This document shows, in pieces, positions 23,477 through 33,603 of a stretch of DNA of 64,000 nt. The number at the start of each line of letters is the position of its first letter. Position 1 is the stretch's first letter. Location of the stretch: positions 11,656,001 to 11,720,000 of the forward strand of contig CM070511.1 of assembly GCA_036346375.1 (NCBI GenBank), written 5' to 3'. The notes under the pieces are model-generated. The model was given only the letters and a program-made list of their open reading frames with translations, was not told where the DNA came from and made no database searches. The stretch is from Guadua angustifolia. Lineage: Eukaryota; Streptophyta; Magnoliopsida; Poales; Poaceae. Made by a program: the position numbers and the translations under genes.

Positions 23477-23683
23477 TCAAACGTCGACTACCACCTTGGC
23501 CTTACTGGAATGCCTATGGATTCCGACTCTAGAATCTTTGATCATTTCCAACCGTTTTCTTTGTTCTATATTAAGGTTTGACTGGGTAAGTATATGATTT
23601 ATACTCTTATGATTCATATCTATTTCCCGATGAGATAATGACTTCTTATTTTCAAAATCGAGTATTGCTATAGCTAACTCCAA
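23477..23683 (-). pseudogene. RNase H C-terminal part of the Tekay-like element
   Basis: The minus frame reads NHKSINHILTQSNLNIEQRK, then EMIKDSRVGIHRHSSKAKVV. This matches the conserved end of the Ty3/gypsy RNase H, which in the family has DHKS (Asp here replaced by Asn) and ends with a Gly/Ser-Lys-Ala-Asn-Val-Val-Ala-Asp pattern. The sequence upstream (23700-24000) is the rest of the domain in broken frames. Confidence 0.8.
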
Positions 23684-23999
23684 GTTATGCGTAGAGTAAT
23701 CCTCCTCATGCTGTCTCCATTGCCTTATCGTGTATACAATCGACCTTGCTCCTTTGTGCCGATTCGCATTTCAGATCATATCTAAAAACATCACCGTATA
23801 TGTTGAAAATACTCCGTACAGCTGGTAATACTAGCGCAAGTGCTGATATTAACTACTTCTCTAACCTCTGAAAACTCTTGTCATACTCTGGCGTCCATGC
23901 AACTTTTCTCCTTAACAGTCGCATAAGAGGTCTAACTATTGTCGAGAACCCTTCTCTGAATCAGCGATAATCATCTTGCCATTCCGAGGACTTCAAATC

Positions 24000-24700
24000 T
24001 AAGTAACGAACTTTGATTGCTTCCAATGTAACATGACTTCTACTTTGCTTGATGCAATCACCATCTCCTTTAGTAGTCTTTGCGTGTTTAACGGGATTCA
24101 ACTTTTTTTTTAAGAATCACACTTGTTGATCTTAGCGTACGACTACTGCTCTCGTAATAACTCATCTCAAGGTTCTGCATATTCTTCTGTTGTCTAGGAG
24201 TATACTAGAATGTCATCTATATGGCAATCAGGAATTTTTTTTTTTAAAAAATAATCCGTAAACACCTTAGTCATCATGTCCAGGAAGTATGCGGGGGCGT
24301 TGGTCAATTCAGGAGATTTAGTCAAAGCTCATACTATCCAGATCGCTTAGGGAATACAATCCTATGACTCTTCAATTGATGATATCTGGCGAAGTTTTTA
24401 TCTGGAGAAATTCGATTCTCTTCTCAATTGTTCACCCGTTGTCGATCCTAATATTGGATATTTGTTTTCGGTCTTTTTCTTCATTTAGAGCATGATTTAG
24501 TGTACTCTCCCGATCTTCAATTTTTTTTGATAAGCAAAAGCTCTCATGGTGACACACCAAGTCTTCTCAACACTCTTCCTAGTAACTTTTCAAAATGCTT
24601 TTCCATCTCGACTAGTTCCTTAGTAAACTTTTGACATAATCTTCTCACTATTGGTGTCGTACCAAACACTACTTAAGCTTATAACTTGATCTCTTAATAT
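24000..24700 (-). pseudogene. Reverse transcriptase region of the Tekay-like element
   Basis: At about 24220-24197 the minus strand reads IDDILVYS followed by a TAG, the catalytic (F/Y)xDD box of gypsy RT with its two Asp residues preserved. The surrounding palm and fingers are present only as short matches in shifting frames. It lies between the protease-like and RNase H-like segments as expected. Confidence 0.7.
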
Positions 24701-24849
24701 GACGGCATACTAGGTAATTTCTTGGAAAGGATATCAATGTATTTTCTGATGACTGACACATCGTCTAATTAGCAAATTCACACTATTATCCATCAGCTGG
24801 CTAACACAAGCTATCATCACTTGAAATATTTTTCTTTTCACAATCAGGG

Positions 24850-25100
24850 TTTTAAATCGATATACCCTCCACAAAAATAGCCTTATGCTTTGAGCATCCA
24901 TCTAATTCCAAGATAACGTCAAAGGTCTAAGTATCTAGTCTCATTATGCTTTGCTTGGAACTCTACCCTCTCAATAAGCACTGAATTCTCAATATCCTGG
25001 GATAAATCTAGTACAGCTAAGCACTTGCTGACAATGACAAATCCTCCGGTTAACAAGCTCAAGCTGGGTACCACTAGACTAACCACCATTACACCTGTGT
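24850..25100 (-). pseudogene. Protease region of the Tekay-like element
   Basis: The minus strand near 24930-24860 reads, with breaks, VILELDGCSKHKAIFVEG. This resembles the block after the retropepsin active site in Tekay-type pol that usually reads as a VILGMDWL signature. The active-site Asp triad itself was not found in frame. Confidence 0.5.
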
Positions 25101-25625
25101 TATTCTCAGGTGATCCATAAACTCAGGAATACTCTTAGAGAAACATCTAACTCATTCTTTTTCCTTCATTGCTCTTTATTTCAATACTCCGTATACCAAT
25201 GTATCAACTACTTCTACTTTATTTCTTTCGACAAGGAAACCTTTACACGGAATTCATCACTAATCTCTTTACCTTGCAAATAGGGTTACGATATTGTCCT
25301 AAGTGAACTCCTGGCTCCTAACTTCCTTGATTTATCCTTGACGCTAGGGCTTCGATAGGGATAGAGTTGGTATTGACTTGAACTGACACGATTACTTTTG
25401 AGGGCACTTATTGGCAAAATGCTTAGGTGTGTGGCAAATATTGCAGAATCTAGGGTGAATTTTCTCTCTTGAGCATTTCGATGATGGGAAGAGTATCTTT
25501 ACCTAGACGCCTTTTCCTCAATTGATTCTCTCGGCAAATTTCTCTCGCAATTTCACCGCTCGCTCTTGGCGTTATGTATCGGACTAAGGTACTTCCGGTA
25601 TGTCTGTGGTTGTAGGAATTATTTG

Positions 25626-25955
25626 TTATCTCTGTGAGCATCGGTTAGCGTAATGACCTTTTTGGCAACAATTGTAGCACTCAATGCTGTTCTTCTTGTG
25701 ATTCATTACTTCCTGATTCGCAACACCTCCCCTAGTAAAACAATCTTCATCATACAAGGGACCTACTGTGGGTGATGGCCACCTACTGGTTTCTTGGCTA
25801 AGGTCGATAGGTTTAGAAGGGTGCATTTTTATTTCTTCACAGCCAATACGTGCGCGATCTTCTGACTTGTCTAGTTGATAGCACTTCAAAGAATATCGTC
25901 TAGATCTCGAAAAAGGTATAGGGGCAGCATTCTTCTCCGAATTCACTATGACCAT
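25626..25955 (-). pseudogene. Gag zinc knuckle region of the Tekay-like element
   Basis: The frame ends with CYNCCQKGHYANRC, a CX2CX4HX4C zinc knuckle of retrotransposon nucleocapsid, directly before its stop at 25626. The residues upstream are basic and Ser/Pro-rich as in gag linkers. The capsid part should lie at about 26000-26900, where only broken frames exist. Confidence 0.85.
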
Positions 25956-27092
25956 ACCATTCCTTGGTGTAGCTCAGAGATCATGAAAGGCAGCAATAAA
26001 TTCCCTCCAAGGGATTTTCTGTGGGGCTTCTTGGTTGGCACGATAGCCTATCCACTATTCAGCGGCTACTCCTCGTAACTGGTATGAAGCATGTAAGACC
26101 TCCTTATCACTTCTGCACTGTGCTAGGAGTAGCTTCCTCTCAATAGTCTCGAGCCAATCCTCTGCTTCTAAAGGTGAAACATTTCCTTAGAACGTTGGTG
26201 GACGAGTCTTTATGAATTCTAATCACCTTGAATCTACACAGGGATCACTAATAACAGTTCAAGATGCTTTGCTGACATTAGCTTGGTTAGTCCTATTCGG
26301 TATTTGCTTTATCATTGCTGGCATCAGCTTGGTTTGAGTAGCCAAAAACTCTGCATATCTATTGGTATCGATGGTTGAAAAATTGATCCATCCTTAGAGT
26401 TTCTATTGAGTTGGCTCTCACTGGCTTTATTGCTATCACTAGTCTGAACCGTCTGCTTGGTTACCTCAAAGGGGTTAGGGAAGATGGACAATAGCATAGA
26501 TAAGGAGTAAGAATCCTAACACAGGGAAGATAGGTTTAACCCAATAACTTACGCAATCAATATTAATAACTTGGTATGGTTGCTTATATAAGCCTAAAAG
26601 CTTTGCAACACATATTGCACACCCAGCAACAAGAAGAACCGATTCAACCTATACACACAAAACTACCGTCTACGTGGGCGACACTCCTATCTTAGAAAAC
26701 GCGACTCCCACACATGAGTCTCAACTGGCTATTTGAAGCACTGAGCCTTCTAACTCTTGACACTCTTCATTGTTCCGCTCTTCCATGAGCTTGATGATTC
26801 TTTCCTTCATGGTCGGTATGGTAGCAGTAGGCACTTGATGACATCTCCTAAAGTGTGGTATATCGTTTTCTACTTTAAGATAACTTAGGTAAGATTTTAA
26901 CTCAATTCAAAGAGAGGTAAGAGAAAGAGATTTCAGCGAGGACAAGGAAGAATTTTTGGTAAGGGCGGAGATAGAAGAATGAGATAAGTCAAGAACACAT
27001 TATTCTTCTAGGTTGGGTCTTTTATTTTAGAAAATAATTTTGAAGGACCAGTAGGGACGACCAACTATCTAAGGCCAAGACCTACAACAAGT
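25956..27092 (-). pseudogene. Degenerate gag capsid region and leader of the Tekay-like element
   Basis: By position this is the gag capsid and the untranslated leader. No continuous frame over 70 codons fits on the minus strand. The sequence near 26090-26180 gives short gag-like pieces. Nothing else was recognised. Confidence 0.5.
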
Positions 27093-27106
27093 ATGGCTCG
27101 ATACCA
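27093..27106 (-). promoter_or_regulatory. Primer-binding site of the Tekay-like element (initiator Met tRNA type)
   Basis: Four bases inside the 5' LTR the minus strand reads TGGTATCGAGCC. The plant iMet-tRNA primer site reads TGGTATCAGAGC, so the copy here lacks one base at a CAG (CTG on +). This is the same kind of loss seen elsewhere between repeat copies. Confidence 0.8.
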
Positions 27107-27110
27107 CCTC

Positions 27111-30051
27111 TGTCGGGACCCGAATTTGCAAATCCGGACCCTCGTGTATTCAAGACTATTCGAGGATCACGCTAGTGCACACAGATCTCAACATTGGTAC
27201 ATATCACGGTCATAACCAACGAAATAATAAGTACTTTGATTAAATACTCAAACTAGTTGATCGACCTTATGGTCAAGTTACAAAGATCGCCTCATGAGGC
27301 TAAGACTTATTAAAATATTCAAATCAGCAATGAAATAAAATAACTCGTGGCGCCAACCAATTTGCCACAGTAACCGATCGGGCTCGCTCCTAGTTCGCTC
27401 GGCTCCTCGATACTCCTCCTCTGAAAGGGGGTTTGCTTCTTCTTCAAGCTGAAGTTGTGTTGTTGTGGGGTGAGTACTTTGAGCACTCAACAAGTCATGC
27501 ATGAAATGCAATTCTAATATTCTACATGCATGGCTTAGTACAAAGGATAGGCTATGGTTCATGAGCAGTACAGCATTTCAAATAAACAGTAATAGATTGC
27601 AAAGCAGTAAAACAGTAGTAGGAATAGTAACTTTCACAAGCATTTCAATTGTAATTCATTTTTCCATCCTAAGTCAAATTCATCATCACCAACCCAAGCA
27701 TTTTCCATCAACAATTCATTTTTATGAAAATCTAACCCTTGACCGTAATCACCGAGCGATGCTCATTACAGTGAAACACGGCTATTCAATAGGTTGTACA
27801 CTCTGCAGAGGTTATACACTTTACCCACAAGATACATCAAATACCACCAAGGCAAATAACCGTAACGAAGCCTTTCCAAAGTTCCGTCTAAACTCAAGAT
27901 CTTGCCGCTAAGGTTTCAACACCGGAGGGATGGTTACCACACCTGGGCCCCCATCTTGCGCCATGTGAGTTCTCATTCCGCTTCTCCGGCCTCACACCAC
28001 CACGACAGTACCAAAGAATAGATTTCCCGTTTACTCAGCTAAGCCCGTCCCATTACGGAGCTTGTGGTCAGTCTGAGAGACTTCAGTTCAAATGCTCGCA
28101 AGGTTAAGTCCTTAGTTGACCGAGGCAAGACTAACCAAGTGTAACTCAAATGTCCATGTCCAATAAAACCAAATCGACCGCCCGATTGCCACTCTTGGCC
28201 CACGAAACAATCTTGCCATTTGCCCCAGTCTAAATCATTTTCCCACCCCGGTTCTTTACCATTTCACCACGTGCCATCATCAACTCAATAACACATGTCT
28301 CATTCACAAAACGTGTTCCATATCTCATTAAGTCATTATTTACTTTGGTGTTCCAAAATCATGAATTGTCCTCGTGGCAGGCTAAGCACACTACTTCGGT
28401 CTACTCAACCCATGTTGGCAAATTATTAATGTCCAACTATTAATTCATAACCTAGGGTGACAAAGGATTCATGGCCTACAATTATATATGACAAGGTGGC
28501 ATACAGCAACTAGGCATTTAACTAATCCCAAAACTTATTCAAAATCATTTCTATCAAATTAGCATGCAATAGTTTAAATCAAAATAATTTGCTCTAATAG
28601 GTTCAACATGATCAAACACAACTTGCCTTGGTTAAGCTCCTGATCATGGTCTAGAAACTGTTCTTGAGTTGGTAGCTCCTCCTCCGAAGCGTCGCACAAT
28701 TCAATGTCTACGCGAAACGGAAGAGAATGCCAAATAACCACCAAAACAAAGAGAAAACAAACTCTAAAAATCAAATAAAATTCACCAATAGATAGATCTC
28801 AATTTTATAAATTTTTGGAAATTTGAATCACCTCAATCGGAGTTCGTATGAGGGAGAACAAGCTCTCGGAAGATTTTAAAATCCTGAAAATCAGAAAAAT
28901 TGGAAATCAATTAATACCCGAATTATTTTTGTAAAGGAAATTCGCATTATTGCATCAGCCTCCACGCGTCGGCTTCCGGTTGGTTCGGCTCACCCAAATG
29001 TGACACACTGAAAGCCGGGCCCCACGGCTGCTGACTCGGCAGATGACACATCAGATGACGCAGCGCCACGCAATGCCACACCGCGCCACGCAAGCGCCAC
29101 CTCGGCAATGTTGCCAGCGTGGCCGACACGTGGCGACGAAGCATCACGCCACGTCCTCCGGCGGCGCCCACGGCCCTAGGGTCGCCGGCGACCGGCGGCG
29201 AAGGTACCTACCGACTCATCTCGACCTCGCGGATCTGGTGACGCGGCTGGCTTCCTCTCTCGGTCACCAGAACAGCGTCGGCGTGGGCGTCTTCCTCGGT
29301 GGCGGTGACCTCCCCGGCGATCTTCTTCTCCGTCGGCTCTGCGGTGGAACGGAGGCGCGCACGAGATGCTACGGTCAAAGGCGAAACCGATGCGGCTGGT
29401 CCCAAGCTTTGCGGTTGCTCAACGGGGGCGAATCGTGACTTCTTCCTTGCGGTGGCGCTTCGGCGTCTTTCTCGAATTCGACAAGCGGCGGCTCGAAGGT
29501 CTCACCCTAGGTTTTGGGTTTACGACTTGAGCGACCGGATGCTCCCTTAAATAGTACACGGTGGTCGAAAAGCGGAATTCGGTGGAGAGTTTATACGATA
29601 TCTGGCAGCAGAGTCCGCTCGATTCTGGCGTGGAGACGATGACGCTGGGCCGTCCGACGGCGATCTGCGGCTCCGTTACTCTTCCGAATCACGGTCGAAC
29701 CGCCTGATAATGGGCCGAGCCCAAGATCTTGCTCAAAAAATTTCGGGTTTTTCGATTTAAATTAATCAGAAATTCATTTGATTTATTCAAGGCGATAAAA
29801 ATACTCTAAAAATTTCAAAAAAAATCTCAAAAATATTTTGAGATATTCTGACTTAAATAAAATATTTTTGACAAAACTTTATTTTAACTTTTCTTTTTAT
29901 AATCATTTCTCAAGAAAGGCCAATATATATTAATTCAAAATAATTCAAATAAATCTCAAAAAATCCAAATAAATCCAGAAAATTCACAAAAATCATAAAT
30001 TGCAATAAAATAATATTTAATAATTGAAAAGTCAAAAATTGGGATGTTACA
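27111..30051 (-). repeat. 5' LTR of the Tekay-like element
   Basis: 2941 bp, TG...CA bounded in both readings and homologous over its full length to 18924-21862. It ends at 30051 next to the AACAT duplication. It holds the exon-like frame at 28774-28574 and a GC-rich block at 28980-29720. Transcription of the element would start inside this LTR on the minus strand, but I did not locate a TATA box with confidence. Confidence 0.92.
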
Positions 30052-30056
30052 AACAT

Positions 30057-30682
30057 ACAATTATTGATGCACACGTCAATCTTCTGGTAAGGCATTCCAA
30101 GACCGGATAGAAGTTTTTTGGAGTTGTAGAAGTCCTTTGGCATCTTATGAGGCTTTGGTAGAATTTCAGATATCAAATCAATCAGATCATTGTAACAACT
30201 TATAGAAAAGTTGTATTTTGATCTGATAGCCATTAGTCGTGTCACGGCGAAAAAGTCTGCGTAACACTCGTGGACTCATCCAAAGGTTCTTCCGGTGAAA
30301 GAAGACTAAAGAATTCCTTAACCTCCGGCCCGGGTTGATCCTCAAACTGCTGAATAAAATCACCCATCATTTCTTCCATCCGATCCTCTGGGTCATCGAA
30401 AACATCGACCGGATTGGACATATGTTCTTGCGGGGCCTCACCATGCTCATACCATGTCTGATAATCCGGCATGAAACCATATTTGCATAGGTGGCGCTCC
30501 ATATCAGACTTGACATGCCGAGCATAATTCCGACACCTAGAGCATGGGCACTTTGCCAAACCACCACCTGGAGATGAGGAGTACACAAGATCCACGAAAG
30601 CTTGTGTATTCACCATCCACTCTTTTGTGGGCATCGAATTATTTCTCCAACCATTATACATCCACGCACGATCATCTCCCAT
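30057..30682 (-). pseudogene. CACTA 1 transposase N-terminal part (transposase-associated domain)
   Basis: The ATG at 30682 opens MGDDRAWMYNGWR and then CPCSRCRNYARHVKSDMERH with LCKYGFMPDYQTWYEHGE. This is the Cys/His-containing transposase-associated domain at the N-terminus of plant CACTA transposases. Near 30265 a one-base frameshift moves the pattern to the frame 30245-30057, with RLMAIRSKYNFS, FYNSKKLLSGLGMPYQKID and a final CINNCM. At that point the gypsy insertion begins. The next residues of the family motif resume at 18923 on the other side, so the insertion lies inside the coding exon. Confidence 0.88.
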
Positions 30683-31440
30683 TTTCCACGCACTAGGTTA
30701 TGGACATAAAATTTCACTCAAATACTACGACATGTCATAAAACCCATACTTCGTCGTTCATCCCTAGGCTGTCCAAAAACACCATCAAGTTTCAATTAGA
30801 GAACCACCATCAAGTTTCAGTTAGAGAACCACCATCAAGTTTTCGTTTTTCTAATTTGCTTAACTAAATGAGTGGACATGCAAGGGCAAGTAAGTGATGA
30901 GGTTTCAATCGCAACAGTTTATCAACAATGTGCAGTGGGTTCTCTAATTAGGAAAGAACCTATAGAGAAGTTGATTTGAGGTATATGTATATGATTACAG
31001 CATAAAGTAAGGCATCATTCAGTGAGATTATAATATAAAGCAAAGCATGAACTATTAACATATATGGAATCACATTAACGATAAAAAAATAACACTAACG
31101 ATGCTAAGACATATATAACATTGAGCACGATTAACATTATTAACATTGAGTATATACTACTAACACCGAAATTATGAGTAAATATATTACTAACAATCGG
31201 CATATAGTACTAACATTCCTAATATTGAGCATATACTACTAACACCGGAAACATTGAGCACAATTAACTTTATAACGCAACATTTAGCAAATACTAACAT
31301 TGAGCATATACAACAAACATTGAACATATACAACAAGCATTGAGCCCAATTAATTTTATCGATATTAAGGTATATTTTTGAGCAATCGAACTCACTAAAT
31401 ACATTACCAATTCTACATCCAAGAGATTGAAATTTACCGA
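30683..31440. other. CACTA 1 5' non-coding interior
   Basis: AT-rich sequence upstream of the transposase ATG. Short direct repeats appear at 30780-30845 (ACCATCAAGTTTC three times, with an about 28-bp spacing) and ACATTGAGCATAT-type words recur at 31150-31340. Probably the 5' untranslated/intron region. Confidence 0.45.
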
Positions 31441-31730
31441 CAGACAGACGGCGGCGGCTCATGGATGGCGGCGCGGCGTGCGTCGTGCGTGGTGGCGATG
31501 GTAGCGTGGGCGGCGGCGTGGGGCGCGGGGCGTGGCGCGGCTCAGCGAGCGGCGGGCAATGGCGTCGGCGTGGCGGCGTGGCGGCGGCGTGGTGGGCGTG
31601 GGGCGTGGCGGCGTGGCGCGCGGCGCGATGGCGCGCGTAGCGCGTCGTAGCGTGGCGATGTATGAGGCGCGCGCGCGTAGGCGCGGAGGCGTGGCGGCTA
31701 GGGCACGGGCTGCGAGCGAACAGCACAGAT
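31440..31730. other. GC-rich island inside the CACTA 1 right end
   Basis: Low-complexity GGCGTGGCGGC-type sequence with very high CpG, directly inside the right subterminal repeats. The open frames on both strands are chance frames of GC-rich DNA. En/Spm has a GC-rich untranslated first exon at the same place, so a 5' leader is plausible. CACTA 2 has a like island at 62140-62640. Confidence 0.6.
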
Positions 31731-31759
31731 TCGGGTGTGGGCCAAGTTTTTCACCTAAA

Positions 31760-32144
31760 GCATTTTCGTCGGTCCAGCTTCTAGCCGACGAAAATACACG
31801 CCCGCCCGCCACGTGGCGTAAGTTCGTCGGTTCTGGCCGTCAAAAACATAAAAGCATGCCACGTGTCATAAATTCGTCGGTTAGGGCCGTCGAAAATATA
31901 AACTGCGTGACACGTGGCATAAATTCGTCGGCTCTGGCTGTCGAAAATAGTCCCGAAATTTTTTCGAAAATCCTGGGCGCGGGGCTTGCTTATTTTCGTC
32001 GGCTATAAAACTAAAACCGACGAAAATATAAGTAATTTCATCGGTTTTTTTGGACCGACGAATTTATTCGTTCATATACGTCGGTGTTTTTTGGGCCGAC
32101 GAAAAAATTTCAGACCGACGAAAAAAGTGTCGTTTCCTGTAGTG
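31760..32144. repeat. CACTA 1 right subterminal repeats and terminal inverted repeat
   Basis: About a dozen TTTTCGTCGG, CCGACGAAAA and GTCGGTT-type units in both orientations, ending with the 16-bp inverted terminus at 32129-32144. It mirrors the left end. Confidence 0.85.
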
Positions 32145-32742
32145 TTAGCTTTGATCAGATTCATCGTGTTTCTCTTGTACGTGCGTTGCGCGTAGCTAAT
32201 GAGATCGAGGGAACTTCTGCACGGGGGTTTCAATGCATCATCGCTCACTACGGGACAGCCAATTCGATCGGTTCGTATATGTATATAGATACGGCTGTAA
32301 AGGTAGTACCGTTATTCATTCACCGTGCACGATGATATATGTGTGTAAGACCATGTGAGCAATTAGTTTGGAGTACTATTTCCCAGAGTCGGTGTAAACA
32401 AGTTTAATTTAAGGCCAATCGGACCGTCCAAACACGGTTCGGACCATTAATTTGGTGCGGGCTTTGTTCCAGAGGGTATGTAAATTTGAGTATATAGGCA
32501 AGTCCTATGGTCCGTAACTGAAGCTCGATAGTCCAACTACACTATATATGTTGCATGTAGAGGTTATGTGAGATGTATTGGAGCGAACAATGTTAAAAAT
32601 TGTTAGAGTCAAGTTCGTGGTTGGTTCTAAGTGTGTGAGGTTCGTTTATATGGGTTTCATGGTGCATGTTTTGACTACCGTGAATCGAGTGCATGGAACT
32701 TGTACTCGGAGATAGTTGAATATTAGTCTTTAGATGCATATA
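32145..32742. other. Intergenic between CACTA 1 and a CACTA MITE
   Basis: No coding domain or clear repeat boundary seen. Confidence 0.5.
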
Positions 32743-33603
32743 CACTACTACAAAACATCACATATGTGACATTCTATTTGTGGCGGTTTTTCTGGTACCG
32801 TCACAAATAGCATTATCAGTAGTGGTTTTTTTAAAAAAGAAATGGTGAGAAGACTATTTATGACGGTTTTTATTTAAAACCGTTACAAATAATGCATTAT
32901 CAGTGGCGGTTTTTCTTTGAAACTTCCACAGATACATCTGTGGCGGTTTTAGCCAAAATCGCCACTGATAGTGTGAGTATTTGTAGCGGTTTTATTCAAA
33001 AACAGCTACCGATAATATGAGCATCTGTGACTGTTTTTGGCTAAAACTGCCATTGATAATATTATCTGTGGCGGTTTCAATTTGAAACAGCCACACATAA
33101 TAAAAAATAGAAATTTTTAAATATTGCTAATTACCTATCCTGCCTTCTAATTTGAAAGAATTGAAATTAAATAATATTAATCTCAAATAATTGGAACTAA
33201 TATTCCATTTTTAATAATTGGAAAGAACGTTTCGATTCAAAATTTCGGAGACCGTTTTGAGACCCTAAACGACCTTTCTTTGGAATTCCGTCGCCGTGCA
33301 CACATTCACACAAAACATCAGGATCCGACTATCTAATTTTCACACACTTATGAAATTTGGGTGCTACTTTTTGTTATATTTCCAACGAGCTAAAAAACGC
33401 CCTGATCAGAGTTAGAAAGCCAAAGTCCCCCTAATTTAGTGTTTTTAAACTGCCAGCTAGCAAAAAAACGCTAATGATAATATTACCAATGACAGTTCTA
33501 GCCTAAAATCGCCACTGATCAGTGGCACTATTTCAGTGGCAGTTTGAAAACCGCCACTGATGTCAGTTATGAACCGTCACTAATGTGCATTTTTCAAGTA
33601 GTG
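32743..33603. mobile_element. CACTA-type MITE (861 bp)
   Basis: The left terminus CACTACTACAAAACATCACA pairs with the complement of the right terminus (CACTACTTGAAAAATGCACA), an imperfect terminal inverted repeat. The ends contain many TGTGGCGGTTTT and AAACCGCCAC units in both orientations. No coding capacity. Flanking triplets are ATA and GTA, so the 3-bp target duplication has one mismatch. Confidence 0.8.

Larger units (their letters stand above)
18924..30051 (-). mobile_element. Ty3/gypsy chromovirus, Tekay-like, nested in the CACTA 1 transposase gene
   Basis: The two 2.94-kb LTRs (18924-21862; 27111-30051) enclose a 5.25-kb interior. The target duplication AACAT is exact on both sides (18919-18923 and 30052-30056). 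The element reads on the minus strand: 5' LTR on the right, then a primer-binding site resembling the initiator-Met tRNA complement, gag zinc knuckle (about 25640), protease (about 24900), RT (about 24200), RNase H (23480-23680), integrase C-terminus (22185-22330), polypurine tract (21863-21876) and 3' LTR. The integrase end block KGKLAPRYVGPF plus GEVAYRLELP is typical of the Tekay/Del chromovirus branch. All frames are heavily broken. Confidence 0.92.
15208..32144 (-). mobile_element. CACTA (En/Spm) DNA transposon 1, interrupted by a gypsy element
   Basis: The ends are CACTACAGGAAACGAC at 15208 and its exact complement ending GTAGTG at 32144, giving a 16-bp perfect terminal inverted repeat. 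Both ends carry arrays of TTTTCGTCGG and complement, the subterminal transposase-binding-type repeats of CACTA elements. Genes on the minus strand are a TNP2 transposase (30682-30057 and 18923-17640) and a TnpA-like gene (17635-16690). Removing the nested gypsy element (18924-30051) and its 5-bp duplication leaves about 5.8 kb. The expected 3-bp target duplication is not exact: TTA follows the right end, and TTA sits at 15204-15206 with one extra T before the left end. The transposase region is internally deleted, so the element is non-autonomous. Confidence 0.9.

Noticed and set aside
31465..32008. Open frames of 60-178 codons in the CACTA 1 right end
   Set aside because: Same compositional artefact in a GC-rich island and subterminal repeat array.
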